Assembly (NCBI RefSeq): GCF_900119795.1
Contig: NZ_LT634361.1
Span: 1,054,001 to 1,118,000, forward strand
Length of the DNA stretch: 64,000 nucleotides
Direction: 5' to 3'
Source: Tenacibaculum maritimum NCIMB 2154
Lineage (GTDB): Bacteria; Bacteroidota; Bacteroidia; Flavobacteriales; Flavobacteriaceae
A program made the position numbers and the translations under genes. Under the pieces are notes generated by a model that ran no database searches, was not told the origin of the DNA, and saw nothing but the letters and a program-made list of their open reading frames with translations. Shown here one piece after another: positions 1 to 8,571 of this stretch (position 1 is the stretch's first letter; every line of letters starts with the position of its first letter).

Positions 1-2
1 GT

Positions 3-89
3 AATCAAAATTTACAGGCAAAGGTTAAATGCAATGCAAGTAGCAGGTATTACTATACAAGGGGGCCTCCTAAAAGCAATAAGATTTAA
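3..89 (+). CDS. possible 3' end of an upstream gene (partial)
   Basis: Frame 3 is open from the window edge to a TAA at 87-89, encoding about 28 residues with a YYYTRGPP stretch. A hairpin follows at once at 88-118, which is what one expects at a gene end. No family is recognisable from so short a tail. Frame 1 is also open, to 120, so the choice of frame is uncertain. Confidence 0.25.
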   Translation, partial: NQNLQAKVKCNASSRYYYTRGPPKSNKI

Positions 90-118
90 GAAGAAAAAAA
101 GGATTGCTTTTTCTTCTT
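88..118 (+). terminator. hairpin, probable transcription terminator
   Basis: AAGAAGAAAAA (88-98) pairs perfectly with TTTTTCTTCTT (108-118) across a 9-nt loop. It separates the open frame at the window edge from the lipoprotein genes that follow. The stem is A/T-rich, so its strength is uncertain. Confidence 0.45.
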
Positions 119-179
119 AAATAGGAAAATGTTAGTAATTAATTATTCACAAAGATATAAGTTGATAAAATCATATATA

Positions 180-638
180 ATGAAAAATATAAAACGAATC
201 ACAATAGGCTTTTTAAGCATGGTAATACTAATAGTAAGTTTGTTAGTATTGACAGGATGTAGCAACGAAGAAGATCATATTACAGCTACTAAAATAGAAA
301 TCAAAAAATTAGAATATGGAGGAGAAAATGGAAATGCTAAAGAACTAGCAGCTGGAGAAGACTTACATATTGATGCTGAAATTTATGCAGAAGCTACCAT
401 TTATAGTGTTACTGTAGAAATGCATGCAGCAAAGGAAACAACAGCAAATTGGAAATTCGAAAAAGAGTTTAAAGGAGAAAAATACACTCTAAAAAAGAAT
501 ATCGATTTCCATGAGCATATTGAAATTTCTAAGGAAGCTAAAGAAGGAGCATATCACTTTCATATAGCTGTAAAAGATGCATTAGGAAATGTTAAGCGCA
601 AAGAAGGAGAGTTCTTAATAGTTGAAAAGAGTAATTAA
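180..638 (+). CDS. DUF4625-like lipoprotein
   Basis: Small exported lipoprotein of about 152 residues. The ATG at 180 gives a normal lipoprotein signal (MKNIKR, hydrophobic core, lipobox LTGC with Cys27); an in-frame ATG at 129 would add an unlikely 17-residue extension. The mature part is one beta-sandwich-like domain with an AGEDLHIDAEIYAEA motif, a conserved Trp and a histidine-bearing DFHEHIEIS segment. This pattern is familiar from Bacteroidota DUF4625 lipoproteins, whose role is not firmly known. Two relatives follow on the same strand (709 and 1565), suggesting tandem duplication of one surface or periplasmic protein family. The family assignment is from pattern memory. Confidence 0.75.
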   Translation: MKNIKRITIGFLSMVILIVSLLVLTGCSNEEDHITATKIEIKKLEYGGENGNAKELAAGEDLHIDAEIYAEATIYSVTVEMHAAKETTANWKFEKEFKGEKYTLKKNIDFHEHIEISKEAKEGAYHFHIAVKDALGNVKRKEGEFLIVEKSN

Positions 639-708
639 ACGAGTGGGTAATTATTAATAGAAATAATTGCGAGAAAGAGTAGAAGATAATTTTTAAAAAC
701 AAAATAAC

Positions 709-1476
709 ATGAATTATAGTACATATTTAAAAAGCATTTTTATAGGAATTTTGGTAATGTTGGCCTCTTGTTCAAAAGAGAGCGATATGGTAATACCTCC
801 TTCTTTAGGAATTGTTAATTTAGAGTTTGGGTCAGGGCATAGTAGCGATAAAACAATAAAACAAGGAGGAAACATCCATATAGGAGCAGCTGTTTATGCA
901 GAGGCGAAAATAAAAAGTATTACTGTAGAAATATTTTTAAAAGAAGGAAAGCAAAGTGATTGGAAGCTTAAAGAGGTTTTTACTGAAAAATACAAAGGAG
1001 CTAAAGAAGTTAGTTTTCATCAGCATGTAGATATATCTTATGAGGCAAAAGTTACAGATTATATATTGGTAATGACAGTAGAAGATGATCTAGGAAATAA
1101 AAAGGCAAAAGAAGGTATTCTTAAGGTATTGCCTTACACGATTATGGTGAAAAATGTAAAATATGGAACGAATACCAATGATGACAATCTAGCAGTTATA
1201 GGAAAAGACCTGTCTGTTGAAGCTTATATAGAAGCAAAGAACGAACTGTCATTAGTAGTTCTTAAAGTATCTGAATTTGTACCAGGAGAAGGATGGAAAA
1301 CACTTGAGCGTAAGGATTTTGACTATACAGGTAAAAATTTGACAAAAGTTGATTTTAAAGGGAGTTTACCGATTACTAATAACTTACAATCAGGAAAAAC
1401 ATACGATATAGATATCGTAGTAGTAGATAAGAAAAAAGAACAATTATTAAGATACTATACCTTAAAGGTAGCGTAA
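709..1476 (+). CDS. two-domain DUF4625-like lipoprotein
   Basis: Lipoprotein of 255 residues with lipobox LASC near residue 21. The first domain (about residues 32-140) parallels the preceding gene: GGNIHIGAAVYAEAKI matches its AGEDLHIDAEIYAEA, and VSFHQHVDISYEAK matches its DFHEHIEISKEAK. The second half (about 145-255) is a further beta-rich domain of similar length, with GKDLSVEAYIEAKNE as a weaker echo of the same motif, so the protein looks like an internal duplication. It lies 70 bp after its relative and is followed by a strong hairpin. It is likely anchored in the outer membrane; ligand and function are unknown. Confidence 0.75.
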   Translation: MNYSTYLKSIFIGILVMLASCSKESDMVIPPSLGIVNLEFGSGHSSDKTIKQGGNIHIGAAVYAEAKIKSITVEIFLKEGKQSDWKLKEVFTEKYKGAKEVSFHQHVDISYEAKVTDYILVMTVEDDLGNKKAKEGILKVLPYTIMVKNVKYGTNTNDDNLAVIGKDLSVEAYIEAKNELSLVVLKVSEFVPGEGWKTLERKDFDYTGKNLTKVDFKGSLPITNNLQSGKTYDIDIVVVDKKKEQLLRYYTLKVA

Positions 1477-1513
1477 TTATCTAATTAGTCAATTGTAAGG
1501 ATATTAAGAGGAA

Positions 1514-1550
1514 GAAGAGCCTTTGAAAATATAGTTTTTAAAGGCTCTTC
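1514..1550. terminator. perfect 11-bp stem hairpin between lipoprotein genes
   Basis: GAAGAGCCTTT (1514-1524) and AAAGGCTCTTC (1540-1550) form a perfect stem with a 15-nt loop. There is no clean T-run on the plus strand, and the stem ends only 14 bp before the next ATG, so it could be a terminator, an attenuator or an mRNA-stabilising element. Confidence 0.55.
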
Positions 1551-1564
1551 ATAAAAATAAAAAT

Positions 1565-2047
1565 ATGGAGTTAATAACTAAAAAAACCGTTATAACATCG
1601 AGTTTACTGGTGATGCTATTTTTTTCTTGCACAAAAGGAGAAAAGCAGATAGATGAAGTAAAACCTAGTATAGATCTCTCTTTTGCAAGTGCTTTCCCAA
1701 AGTCATGTGCTAAAATAAAAAAGGGAGGCTTACTACATTTTAAGGCTAGGTTTACGGACAACGAGGCATTAGGTTCTTACGCTATTGATATTCATAATAA
1801 TTTTGACCATCACACTCATGACAATTATGAAATACAATGCGATTTAGGGCCTAAAAAACTTCCTAAGAGACCATTTATTTACATGAAAAACTTTAGTATT
1901 GAAGGAACTGTTAAGTCATATGAGGCAGCAGTATCAATTCCTATACCTAACGCTATAGATGTAGGAGATTATCATTTTGAAATAAGGGTAACTGATCAAA
2001 CAGGCTGGCAAAAGCGTCAAGCAGTTGATATCAAGATTACGGAATAA
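1565..2047 (+). CDS. DUF4625-like lipoprotein, histidine-rich
   Basis: Lipoprotein of 160 residues with a short signal and lipobox-like FFSC near residue 20. The domain is a variant of the two preceding proteins: GGLLHFKARFTDNEALGSYAIDI aligns with their GEDLHIDAEIYAEA region, followed by a His-rich segment (NNFDHHTHDNY) and a C-terminal DVGDYHFEIRVTDQTGW strand pair. The His cluster suggests possible metal or haem contact, but that is inference. It completes a tandem trio of related lipoproteins. It is preceded by a hairpin and followed by a 363-bp non-coding stretch. Confidence 0.72.
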   Translation: MELITKKTVITSSLLVMLFFSCTKGEKQIDEVKPSIDLSFASAFPKSCAKIKKGGLLHFKARFTDNEALGSYAIDIHNNFDHHTHDNYEIQCDLGPKKLPKRPFIYMKNFSIEGTVKSYEAAVSIPIPNAIDVGDYHFEIRVTDQTGWQKRQAVDIKITE

Positions 2048-2181
2048 TGTACAGATAAAGAAGAACTCTAGATAAGCTGTATTATTGATAGTTTGGAAGA
2101 GCAATTTTTAAATAAAAAAGAATTTTATTCTGTAATAAGTATTCAGAGATAGAAGGAAAAAAGTTTTGATCTCGTTCCATA

Positions 2182-2233
2182 AACTCTTTAAAGTAAGATG
2201 AATATGTTTATATTTTGAAAACTTTAAAGAGTT
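2182..2233. repeat. 13-bp perfect inverted repeat in the 2048-2410 intergenic region
   Basis: AACTCTTTAAAGT (2182-2194) is exactly complementary to 2221-2233, with a 26-nt spacer. It lies in the 363-bp gap between the lipoprotein trio and the giant gene at 2411. I see no gene in this gap. The element may be a terminator or an operator; the rest of the gap holds only the promoter at 2347. Confidence 0.45.
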
Positions 2234-2346
2234 GTTCTATTATGTAGGTATTGCCTCAATGTTTTTTGGTGCTACTATAAGACGGTACGTGTTTAAACTA
2301 GAGTAGTTCTTTTTTATAATATTACGGGCAAGCGTCATAAAGTTTT

Positions 2347-2377
2347 TTTGCGATTTTTATAAAAAAGATTACCTTTG
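2347..2377 (+). promoter_or_regulatory. Bacteroidota-type promoter for the large secreted-protein block
   Basis: TTTG at 2347-2350 and TACCTTTG at 2370-2377 (TAnnTTTG consensus) are separated by 19 bp, the classical -33/-7 arrangement of Bacteroidota sigma-ABfr promoters. It lies 33 bp before the ATG of the 1580-residue protein, so it probably drives that gene and what follows. Confidence 0.7.
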
Positions 2378-2410
2378 CAAGTAATTATTGCTTAAAAATG
2401 AAAAAGAACT

Positions 2411-5400
2411 ATGATAAGAAAATTTCCTTTTTTCTTTGTTTTGTGCTTGCTTATTAATCATGTTTTAATCGCATCTGGTAAACATGGTTCTAATAGGACA
2501 AAAAAAACGAACTACCATACAAAAAATAAGATACTTGAAAATACATCTAAAATTTCATGGAATAGTATAAGGTTGTTATATCCCGTTTCATCAGAAATTC
2601 TCAGAGATAGGAATGAAGCATTCGCTTCTTTTAAAAAGATAGAAGAAGAGGCATCATGGGTAGATAACTTTTCAAATGAAGACATTAAAGAGCTTCCTGT
2701 AGGGGTAAAACATACTAGAGAAAACATACAATATGCTATTGGTATTACTCGTGCAAATATCTATAAAGATTATACTGAACTCACGGTTTTTGCTAGAGTT
2801 CGTTTACCGCAAACGAATGAAAATGGATTGCCTGTAGAACTATTTTTCGGGGCAAATAATGTCAAATTATCTCATCAAGGAGGAATTATAGGAGATGCTA
2901 ACTTAGTTTTGTTAGGAGATATGCGTATTCCTTTTAACGGAGGGAAATGGATGTTGACGCTAAAAGGAGGTTTTGATTATCGAACAGGAATAACTCAAAA
3001 CAGTACCTATGTAACTATAAATTGTGAAGGGGTTAAAGAGCTTGGTATAGAGGGAGAGGTTGAATTTTCAAGAGAATTAATACTTCCTTTAGAAAAAAAT
3101 GGAGAAGTAGATGAAAAAAGAGAAAAGGTCTTTTCTAGAATAGAAACCGAGAACGGTACGCAGAATATACAGGTGCCTTATAGGGTAAAAGGTGCTTTTA
3201 GAGCAATAGCTTCAGATTGGAATGATTTATTGGTTGGTATTGATTTACAGCCTTTTGTGTTAGCTAAAAAAAGAAATAATGAAAATTATGATGGTAATTT
3301 TCAGTTTTATGTAAATGAGGCAGTACTGGATTTTAGCGATTTACGAAATGCTCCTAATGTTAGTTTTCCCGATCATTACCGTGAAAATGGATTGCTATTC
3401 CCAAATCAAAATTCTTGGAGAGGGGTGTATGTAAATACATTAGAGGTAAAATTGCCTAAGGAATTTAAAACATCAGAAACTATTTCCGAAGGTAATAAAA
3501 GGATTGCTTTTGGTGCTCACCATCTTTTGATTGATGGCTATGGCATATCGGGTTCTTTTTATGCAAAAGATGTTTTCTCATTAGATAAAGGACGTACCAA
3601 TAAGGAAAAAGCATGGGCATATTCTTTAGATAGAATAGAAGTCTCCTTGGTAGCTAATAAATTAGTGGGAGCTTCTTTTAATGGGCGGATTCAGTTACCT
3701 ATATCAACATCAACAGATAAAAACAATCGTTTAGGCTTAGCGTACACGGGAATTATATCGGAAGAAGAGTATTTGTTGAATGTACGCAATGCGTCTGTTA
3801 TTGATTTTAATCTATGGAAAGCTAAAGGAAAGTTGCTTCCTAATAGTGTTGTTGAATTAAAGGTTAAAAATGGAGAATTTCAACCCAAAGCAATACTTCA
3901 TGGTAATTTAACTATTAAAACAGATAAAGATGAAGAAAAGCTAGGGGAAGATTCTTCGAATAAGAAAACATTAATAGACTTTAAAGGAATTGTTTTTGAA
4001 AATTTAGTGTTACAAACTAAAGGGCCTGTTTTTTCGGTGGATTATATGGGATATACAGAAAAGGTAGCTTTGGCAGGTTTTCCTGTATCTATAGAAAAGA
4101 TAGGAATTACAGCGAATAAAGCTAATGCTAATTTATACTTTGATTTGGCGATTAATTTAATGGGGAAAAGTAATGGGTTCGGAGCTAAAACGAGTTTGGG
4201 AATTATAGGAGCCTTTGAGGAAGAAAATTATCGTCAAAAATGGAAATTTAAAGAAATAAATTTAGCGGCTATTGCTATGAATGCTGATTTGGGAGGTTTT
4301 TCTATGGAGGGAAGTTTGGCTTTAATGAATAATGATCCTGAATATGGAAATGGATTTGCTGCAAATTTGCAAGTAGAATTTAAATCAGGTAAAGGAATAA
4401 AAGTGGCTGCGAAAGGAGTTTTTGGAAAAACTACGTTTAGGTATTGGCAATTTGAGGCAATGGTTGATAATTTACCACCCGGTGCAGGCTCTGGGGTTTT
4501 AAATTTAGAAGGATTTGCAGGAGGTGCTTCTTATAGAATGAAGCGAACTGATTTTAGCTCCTCTTTTTCTCCTTCAGGAATAGGATACGTGCCTGATGAA
4601 AAAGTAGGGTTAGGGGTAAAAGCTATGGTGATGTTTAATGCTGTTAAAAAGGAAATAATAAAAGGAGGAGCAGGTTTTGAAATAGTATTCAACCGTAATG
4701 GAGGAATAGATTTTTTAGGATTTTATGGGCAAGCAACATTAATGGGGGTTACTATACCAGGGGTGGATAAAGTAAGTGGCTTAATGTCTAAACTAAAAAA
4801 GAATACTCTTGCTCGAAAAAAGTTTTTAGGGGTTACAGAAGAGAATATAGATAGTGCTTGGATGGGAAGGAATCTTTTGAATAAAGCATCTCGCGATTTT
4901 CCACAAACTCCTGCAAAAGAAATGGATATTAGTGCTAAAGTAGCAATTACTTACGATTTTCAAAATGACGTTCTTCATGGTGAATTGGATGCTTTTATTA
5001 ATGTAGCAGGAGGTTTTATAAAAGGTAGAGGAGCTAGAGGTAGAGCAGGTTGGGCGGTATTACATTTTTCTCCTGAAGAATGGTATATTTATATAGGAAC
5101 CCCTGAAGATCGCTTAGGTTTACGTATAGGAGTTGGGCCTGTAAGTATTGAATCTGGAGGCTATTTTATGACAGGAACAAAGCTTCCTGCAGCTCCGCCT
5201 CCTCCACGTATTGTGTCTGAAATACTAGGGGTAAGTGCTAATGAATTGGATTATATGAGAAATGAAAATACATTAGCTAATGGAGGGGGCTTTGCTTTTG
5301 GATCCGATATTTCTGTGGATACAGGAGATTTACGGTTTTTAATTTTTTATGCTCGCTTTCAGGCGGGTACTGGATTTGATATTATGCTGAAAGATTATGG

Positions 5401-7153
5401 AGAAGCGCAGTGTTCAAATACAGGAAGCCAAGTTGGTATTAATGGATGGTATGCTAATGGTCAGGCTTATACGTATTTACAAGGAGAATTAGGAATCCAT
5501 GTGAAATTGTTTTTTGTGAATAAGAAAATATCAATAATCAAGGGGGGAGCAGCTGCTTTATTACAGGTAAAAGCACCTAATCCTGTATGGATGCGTGGCT
5601 ATATAGGTGGACATTTTAGTTTGCTAGGAGGAATGATAAAAGGTCGATTCCGATTTAAATTAATTTTAGGAGAAGAATGTGTTTTTGAAAATGCCTCTCC
5701 TCTAGGTGGACTTAAAATAATTACAGATGTAAGTCCTGATGATGGAGAACAAGATATTGATGTATTTGCTATTCCGCAAGCTACTTTTAGTATGAAGGTA
5801 GGAGAACCTATTGTGATACCAGAAGATGAAGGAGATAAAACCTATAAAATAGTACTTGAAAAATTTAAAATTTTACACAAAGGGAAAGAAATACCAGGAA
5901 AAATAGAATGGGCTAATTATAAAGATAAAGCAAATTTTGTTTCAACAGATATTTTACCACCTAATGAAGAGGTTACAGTTCAGGTAACGGTAAGTTTTAT
6001 GGAAAGAGTTGGTGGTATTTACAAAACAATTATAATTGATGGTAAAAAAGCAATTGAAAAAGAAGAACGAACTTTTACTACAGGAGGAGCGCCAACCGTA
6101 ATTCCTTTACATAATATTACGTATGCTTATCCCGTATTAGATCAAAAATATTTTTTAGAAAAAGAATATAATAAAGGGTATATCCAGTTAAAAAGAGGGC
6201 AAGATTATTTATTTGACAATACCCAGTGGAATAGTTATATAGCATATAAAGAAGAAGGAATGGATTCTTCAGAGCATGCTTTCAAATACAATACTTCGGA
6301 TAATATGCTTACATACCAATTACCGAATGTTTCGCAATCAAAAAAATATCGTTTGAGTATTACCAGTAAGCCTATAAAAAAGAATACTACAAAAAACGTT
6401 CATAAAAATAGTTATACAAAAGAAAATATAGGAGATAGTTCTAATGAAAATTCAGTTCAAATACAGCAGAAAAATGCGGAAAACATTTCTAAAGAAGGAG
6501 AAATAGAACGGCTAGCATATAGTTTTACAACCTCAAAGTATAAAACGTTTAGGCAGAAAATAAAATCGATAAAAACAACCAATTATAACTGGGGTAAAAT
6601 TTATTCTGATGTTATTTATTTAACGAATAGGATGGAAACTCATGAGCCTTTTGATATTCCAGAATTATTAGGAACTAAATTTACCAATAATATTTCTTTG
6701 GTAAAAATTGAAGCAAGTTTAGAAGATGCTTATTTTATCAAAGATATTAATCCTCCATTGTATGCAAAGTACCCTACAGGAGGTTATACCATAAAAAATA
6801 GGGATACCCGTATATTAGGAACTCCTCCTAAATTCGCATTGCCTCTTTTAAATAATTATATAACTAGTTTAGAGCATGAAGTGAATGACAATATGTTACA
6901 AACAACATTTCCCTTCCGATATAATTTAGGATTGCTCTATAAAAAGGACTGGGTAGATTTACAGTCGCAGATTGCTAATGATTATGCAGATGGAATAATA
7001 AGAGGAGAAAATCCTATACTTAATTTCCTTGACAAAAGTTACCTATTTATGAGGTACGGTTATTATAAAGCAAAATTGTTTTATACTCTGCCAGGAAATA
7101 TAAAAGGAAGCAATGTTGAGTATAAATTTAAGAATCCTAATGATTTTAGGTAA
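2411..7153 (+). CDS. giant exported beta-rich protein, 1580 residues, function unknown
   Basis: A signal peptide (MIRKFPFFFVLCLLINHVLIASG) is followed by an almost entirely beta-rich chain with many amphipathic Gly-rich segments, for example around residues 560-760 and 940-1100. Around residues 1105-1230 is a bacterial Ig-like (Big_5-type) domain, opening ITDVSPDDGEQDIDVFAIPQ. The last 170 residues end in YKFKNPNDFR and are partly duplicated downstream. No catalytic motif and no T9SS sorting domain were seen. It has its own good promoter and heads a co-directional block of secreted proteins next to the polymorphic-toxin locus. A surface-exposed scaffold is the best guess; I do not recognise a named family. 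Confidence 0.8.
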   Translation: MIRKFPFFFVLCLLINHVLIASGKHGSNRTKKTNYHTKNKILENTSKISWNSIRLLYPVSSEILRDRNEAFASFKKIEEEASWVDNFSNEDIKELPVGVKHTRENIQYAIGITRANIYKDYTELTVFARVRLPQTNENGLPVELFFGANNVKLSHQGGIIGDANLVLLGDMRIPFNGGKWMLTLKGGFDYRTGITQNSTYVTINCEGVKELGIEGEVEFSRELILPLEKNGEVDEKREKVFSRIETENGTQNIQVPYRVKGAFRAIASDWNDLLVGIDLQPFVLAKKRNNENYDGNFQFYVNEAVLDFSDLRNAPNVSFPDHYRENGLLFPNQNSWRGVYVNTLEVKLPKEFKTSETISEGNKRIAFGAHHLLIDGYGISGSFYAKDVFSLDKGRTNKEKAWAYSLDRIEVSLVANKLVGASFNGRIQLPISTSTDKNNRLGLAYTGIISEEEYLLNVRNASVIDFNLWKAKGKLLPNSVVELKVKNGEFQPKAILHGNLTIKTDKDEEKLGEDSSNKKTLIDFKGIVFENLVLQTKGPVFSVDYMGYTEKVALAGFPVSIEKIGITANKANANLYFDLAINLMGKSNGFGAKTSLGIIGAFEEENYRQKWKFKEINLAAIAMNADLGGFSMEGSLALMNNDPEYGNGFAANLQVEFKSGKGIKVAAKGVFGKTTFRYWQFEAMVDNLPPGAGSGVLNLEGFAGGASYRMKRTDFSSSFSPSGIGYVPDEKVGLGVKAMVMFNAVKKEIIKGGAGFEIVFNRNGGIDFLGFYGQATLMGVTIPGVDKVSGLMSKLKKNTLARKKFLGVTEENIDSAWMGRNLLNKASRDFPQTPAKEMDISAKVAITYDFQNDVLHGELDAFINVAGGFIKGRGARGRAGWAVLHFSPEEWYIYIGTPEDRLGLRIGVGPVSIESGGYFMTGTKLPAAPPPPRIVSEILGVSANELDYMRNENTLANGGGFAFGSDISVDTGDLRFLIFYARFQAGTGFDIMLKDYGEAQCSNTGSQVGINGWYANGQAYTYLQGELGIHVKLFFVNKKISIIKGGAAALLQVKAPNPVWMRGYIGGHFSLLGGMIKGRFRFKLILGEECVFENASPLGGLKIITDVSPDDGEQDIDVFAIPQATFSMKVGEPIVIPEDEGDKTYKIVLEKFKILHKGKEIPGKIEWANYKDKANFVSTDILPPNEEVTVQVTVSFMERVGGIYKTIIIDGKKAIEKEERTFTTGGAPTVIPLHNITYAYPVLDQKYFLEKEYNKGYIQLKRGQDYLFDNTQWNSYIAYKEEGMDSSEHAFKYNTSDNMLTYQLPNVSQSKKYRLSITSKPIKKNTTKNVHKNSYTKENIGDSSNENSVQIQQKNAENISKEGEIERLAYSFTTSKYKTFRQKIKSIKTTNYNWGKIYSDVIYLTNRMETHEPFDIPELLGTKFTNNISLVKIEASLEDAYFIKDINPPLYAKYPTGGYTIKNRDTRILGTPPKFALPLLNNYITSLEHEVNDNMLQTTFPFRYNLGLLYKKDWVDLQSQIANDYADGIIRGENPILNFLDKSYLFMRYGYYKAKLFYTLPGNIKGSNVEYKFKNPNDFR

Positions 7154-7191
7154 AACAAGTAATTCAATTATTAATCTAAATATTTTTTAAA

Positions 7192-7644
7192 ATGAAAACA
7201 ATGAAAACAATGAAAACAATGAAAACAGCTATGATTTTATTTTTAGCAGTATGTGTAAATGCCTCTTTTTTATCATGTAGTGATGATGCTGGTTCAGAAG
7301 GGACCCCACAGAATACGCTTATAGGAAAATGGAGAATATTAGCAGATGCTGGAGCAAACGGAGAAATAGGCGAATTAACTGAATGTAAAAAAAAGTCAAC
7401 GCTTGAATTTAAATCGGATAATACTTTTATATCGGGTGACCATGCAGAGAATATCAATGATGATTGTGTTTTATTAGAAGGTAAAGGAATATGGGAAGAA
7501 AAAAAGGAAAATGTTTTGGAAATGAATTGGGGTGATCGAGTAGAAGAGACAAAATATTTATTTGAAAGTGGTAATTTGAAACTTTTAGGAGCAGATAGAG
7601 AGGGAAATGAAAACGGAAGCTATACACTTTATCAAAAAAAGTAA
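7192..7644 (+). CDS. lipocalin-like lipoprotein
   Basis: Lipoprotein of 150 residues or less with lipobox LSC (FLSCSDDAGS) and a single lipocalin-like domain: LIGKWRI, a Cys (ECKKKSTLEFKSDNTF), a second Cys (DDCVLLEGKGIWEE) and strands ending in YTLYQKK. The N-terminus is four tandem copies of ATGAAAACA (MKT x4, 7192-7227), so any of four ATGs could start translation; the paralogue at 8100 has two copies. Its 5' part and leader are nearly identical to that paralogue because both lie in a segmental duplication. It sits 38 bp after the giant gene and is closed by a hairpin at 7653. Function unknown. Confidence 0.72.
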   Translation: MKTMKTMKTMKTAMILFLAVCVNASFLSCSDDAGSEGTPQNTLIGKWRILADAGANGEIGELTECKKKSTLEFKSDNTFISGDHAENINDDCVLLEGKGIWEEKKENVLEMNWGDRVEETKYLFESGNLKLLGADREGNENGSYTLYQKK

Positions 7645-7652
7645 GTAAAATA

Positions 7653-7682
7653 AAAGGGCGGGCTCATAAATGCCTGCTCTTT
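7653..7682 (+). terminator. terminator-like hairpin
   Basis: AAAGGGCGGGC (7653-7663) pairs with GCCTGCTCTTT (7672-7682), allowing two G-U pairs, with an 8-nt loop. It follows the stop of the first lipocalin-like lipoprotein by 8 bp. Confidence 0.55.
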
Positions 7683-8061
7683 CAATTGATATTCTAGAGT
7701 TGTTAGGGACTACATTTGCGAGTAATGTTTCTTTTGTGAAAATTGAAGCAAGTTTAGAAGATACTTATTTTTATTAAAGATATTAACTCTTCATTGTATG
7801 CAAAGTATCCTATAGTAGGTTATACCATAAAAAATGAGGTTGCTCTATAAAAAGGACTGGGTAGATTTACAGTCGCAGATTGCTAATGATTATGCAAAGG
7901 GAATAATAAGAGGAGAAAATCTTATACTTAATTTTCTTGACAAAAGTTACCTATTTATGAGGTACGGTTATTATAAAGCAAAATTGTTTTATACTCTGCC
8001 AGGAAATATAAAAGGAAGCAATGTTGAGTATAAATTTAAGAACCCTAATAATTTTAGGTAA
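7683..8061 (+). pseudogene. decayed duplicate of the 3' end of the giant gene
   Basis: This stretch copies the end of the gene at 2411 (about 6655-7153), with a large internal deletion and a frameshift. The left part (7683-7833) still reads as the giant protein's LLGT-FTNNISLVKIEASLEDAYF region but is broken after ATACTTATTT. After the deletion, 7840-8061 is nearly identical to 6932-7153 and can be read as a 75-residue open frame from the ATG at 7834. It is gene debris left by duplication of the giant gene's end together with the following lipoprotein. A translated 75-residue product is possible but unlikely to be functional. Confidence 0.7.
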
Positions 8062-8099
8062 AACAAGTAATTCAATTATTAATCTAAATATTTTTTAAA

Positions 8100-8510
8100 A
8101 TGAAAACAATGAAAACAGCTATGATTTTATTTTTAGCAGTATGTATAAATGCCTCTTTTTTATCATGTAGTGATGATGAAACACCAGAAAGTCCTTTAGT
8201 TGGAAAATGGCAAGTTTACAAGCGTGGTGGAGGTGGTGAGCAAGAAGTAGAAGCAGGTGAATGCGAAGGAAAAACAGTGTCTGAAATTAAGAGCAATAAT
8301 ACTTTTAGCACTAACAATTATTTGGATACAGCTGATGGATGTATTTTAGAAATTATCAAAGGTACTTGGGGAGATAAAGGAAATAACGTATTTGAAGTTA
8401 CACGTAATGGAAATACCAAAAGTGGTAAGTATTCTATCGAAAATGGAAATCTAAAAATAGTTTTTTCTAACGAAGAAGGTGAGATTTATACTATTTATAA
8501 AAGATTATAA
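8100..8510 (+). CDS. lipocalin-like lipoprotein, paralogue
   Basis: Lipoprotein of 136 residues. The leader and signal (MKTMKTAMILFLAVCINASFLSC) are nearly identical at DNA level to the gene at 7192, but the mature domain has diverged: LVGKWQVYKRGGGG, ECEGKTVSEIKSNNTF, a second Cys in DGCILEIIKGTWGD, and IYTIYKRL at the end. The conserved leader with a divergent body fits duplication followed by fast change or gene conversion. It is followed at 8518 by a hairpin. Lipocalin-like Bacteroidota lipoproteins are mostly uncharacterised. Confidence 0.72.
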   Translation: MKTMKTAMILFLAVCINASFLSCSDDETPESPLVGKWQVYKRGGGGEQEVEAGECEGKTVSEIKSNNTFSTNNYLDTADGCILEIIKGTWGDKGNNVFEVTRNGNTKSGKYSIENGNLKIVFSNEEGEIYTIYKRL

Positions 8511-8517
8511 AAAAATA

Positions 8518-8549
8518 AGAGCAAGTTTATTAATTAGTGAACTTGCTCT
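8518..8549 (+). terminator. terminator hairpin, perfect 10-bp stem
   Basis: AGAGCAAGTT (8518-8527) pairs perfectly with AACTTGCTCT (8540-8549) with a 12-nt loop, followed by a T-rich stretch. It separates the lipoproteins from the fibronectin-III gene at 8572. Confidence 0.65.
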
Positions 8550-8571
8550 TCTCATATTTTAAAAGTAAAAG

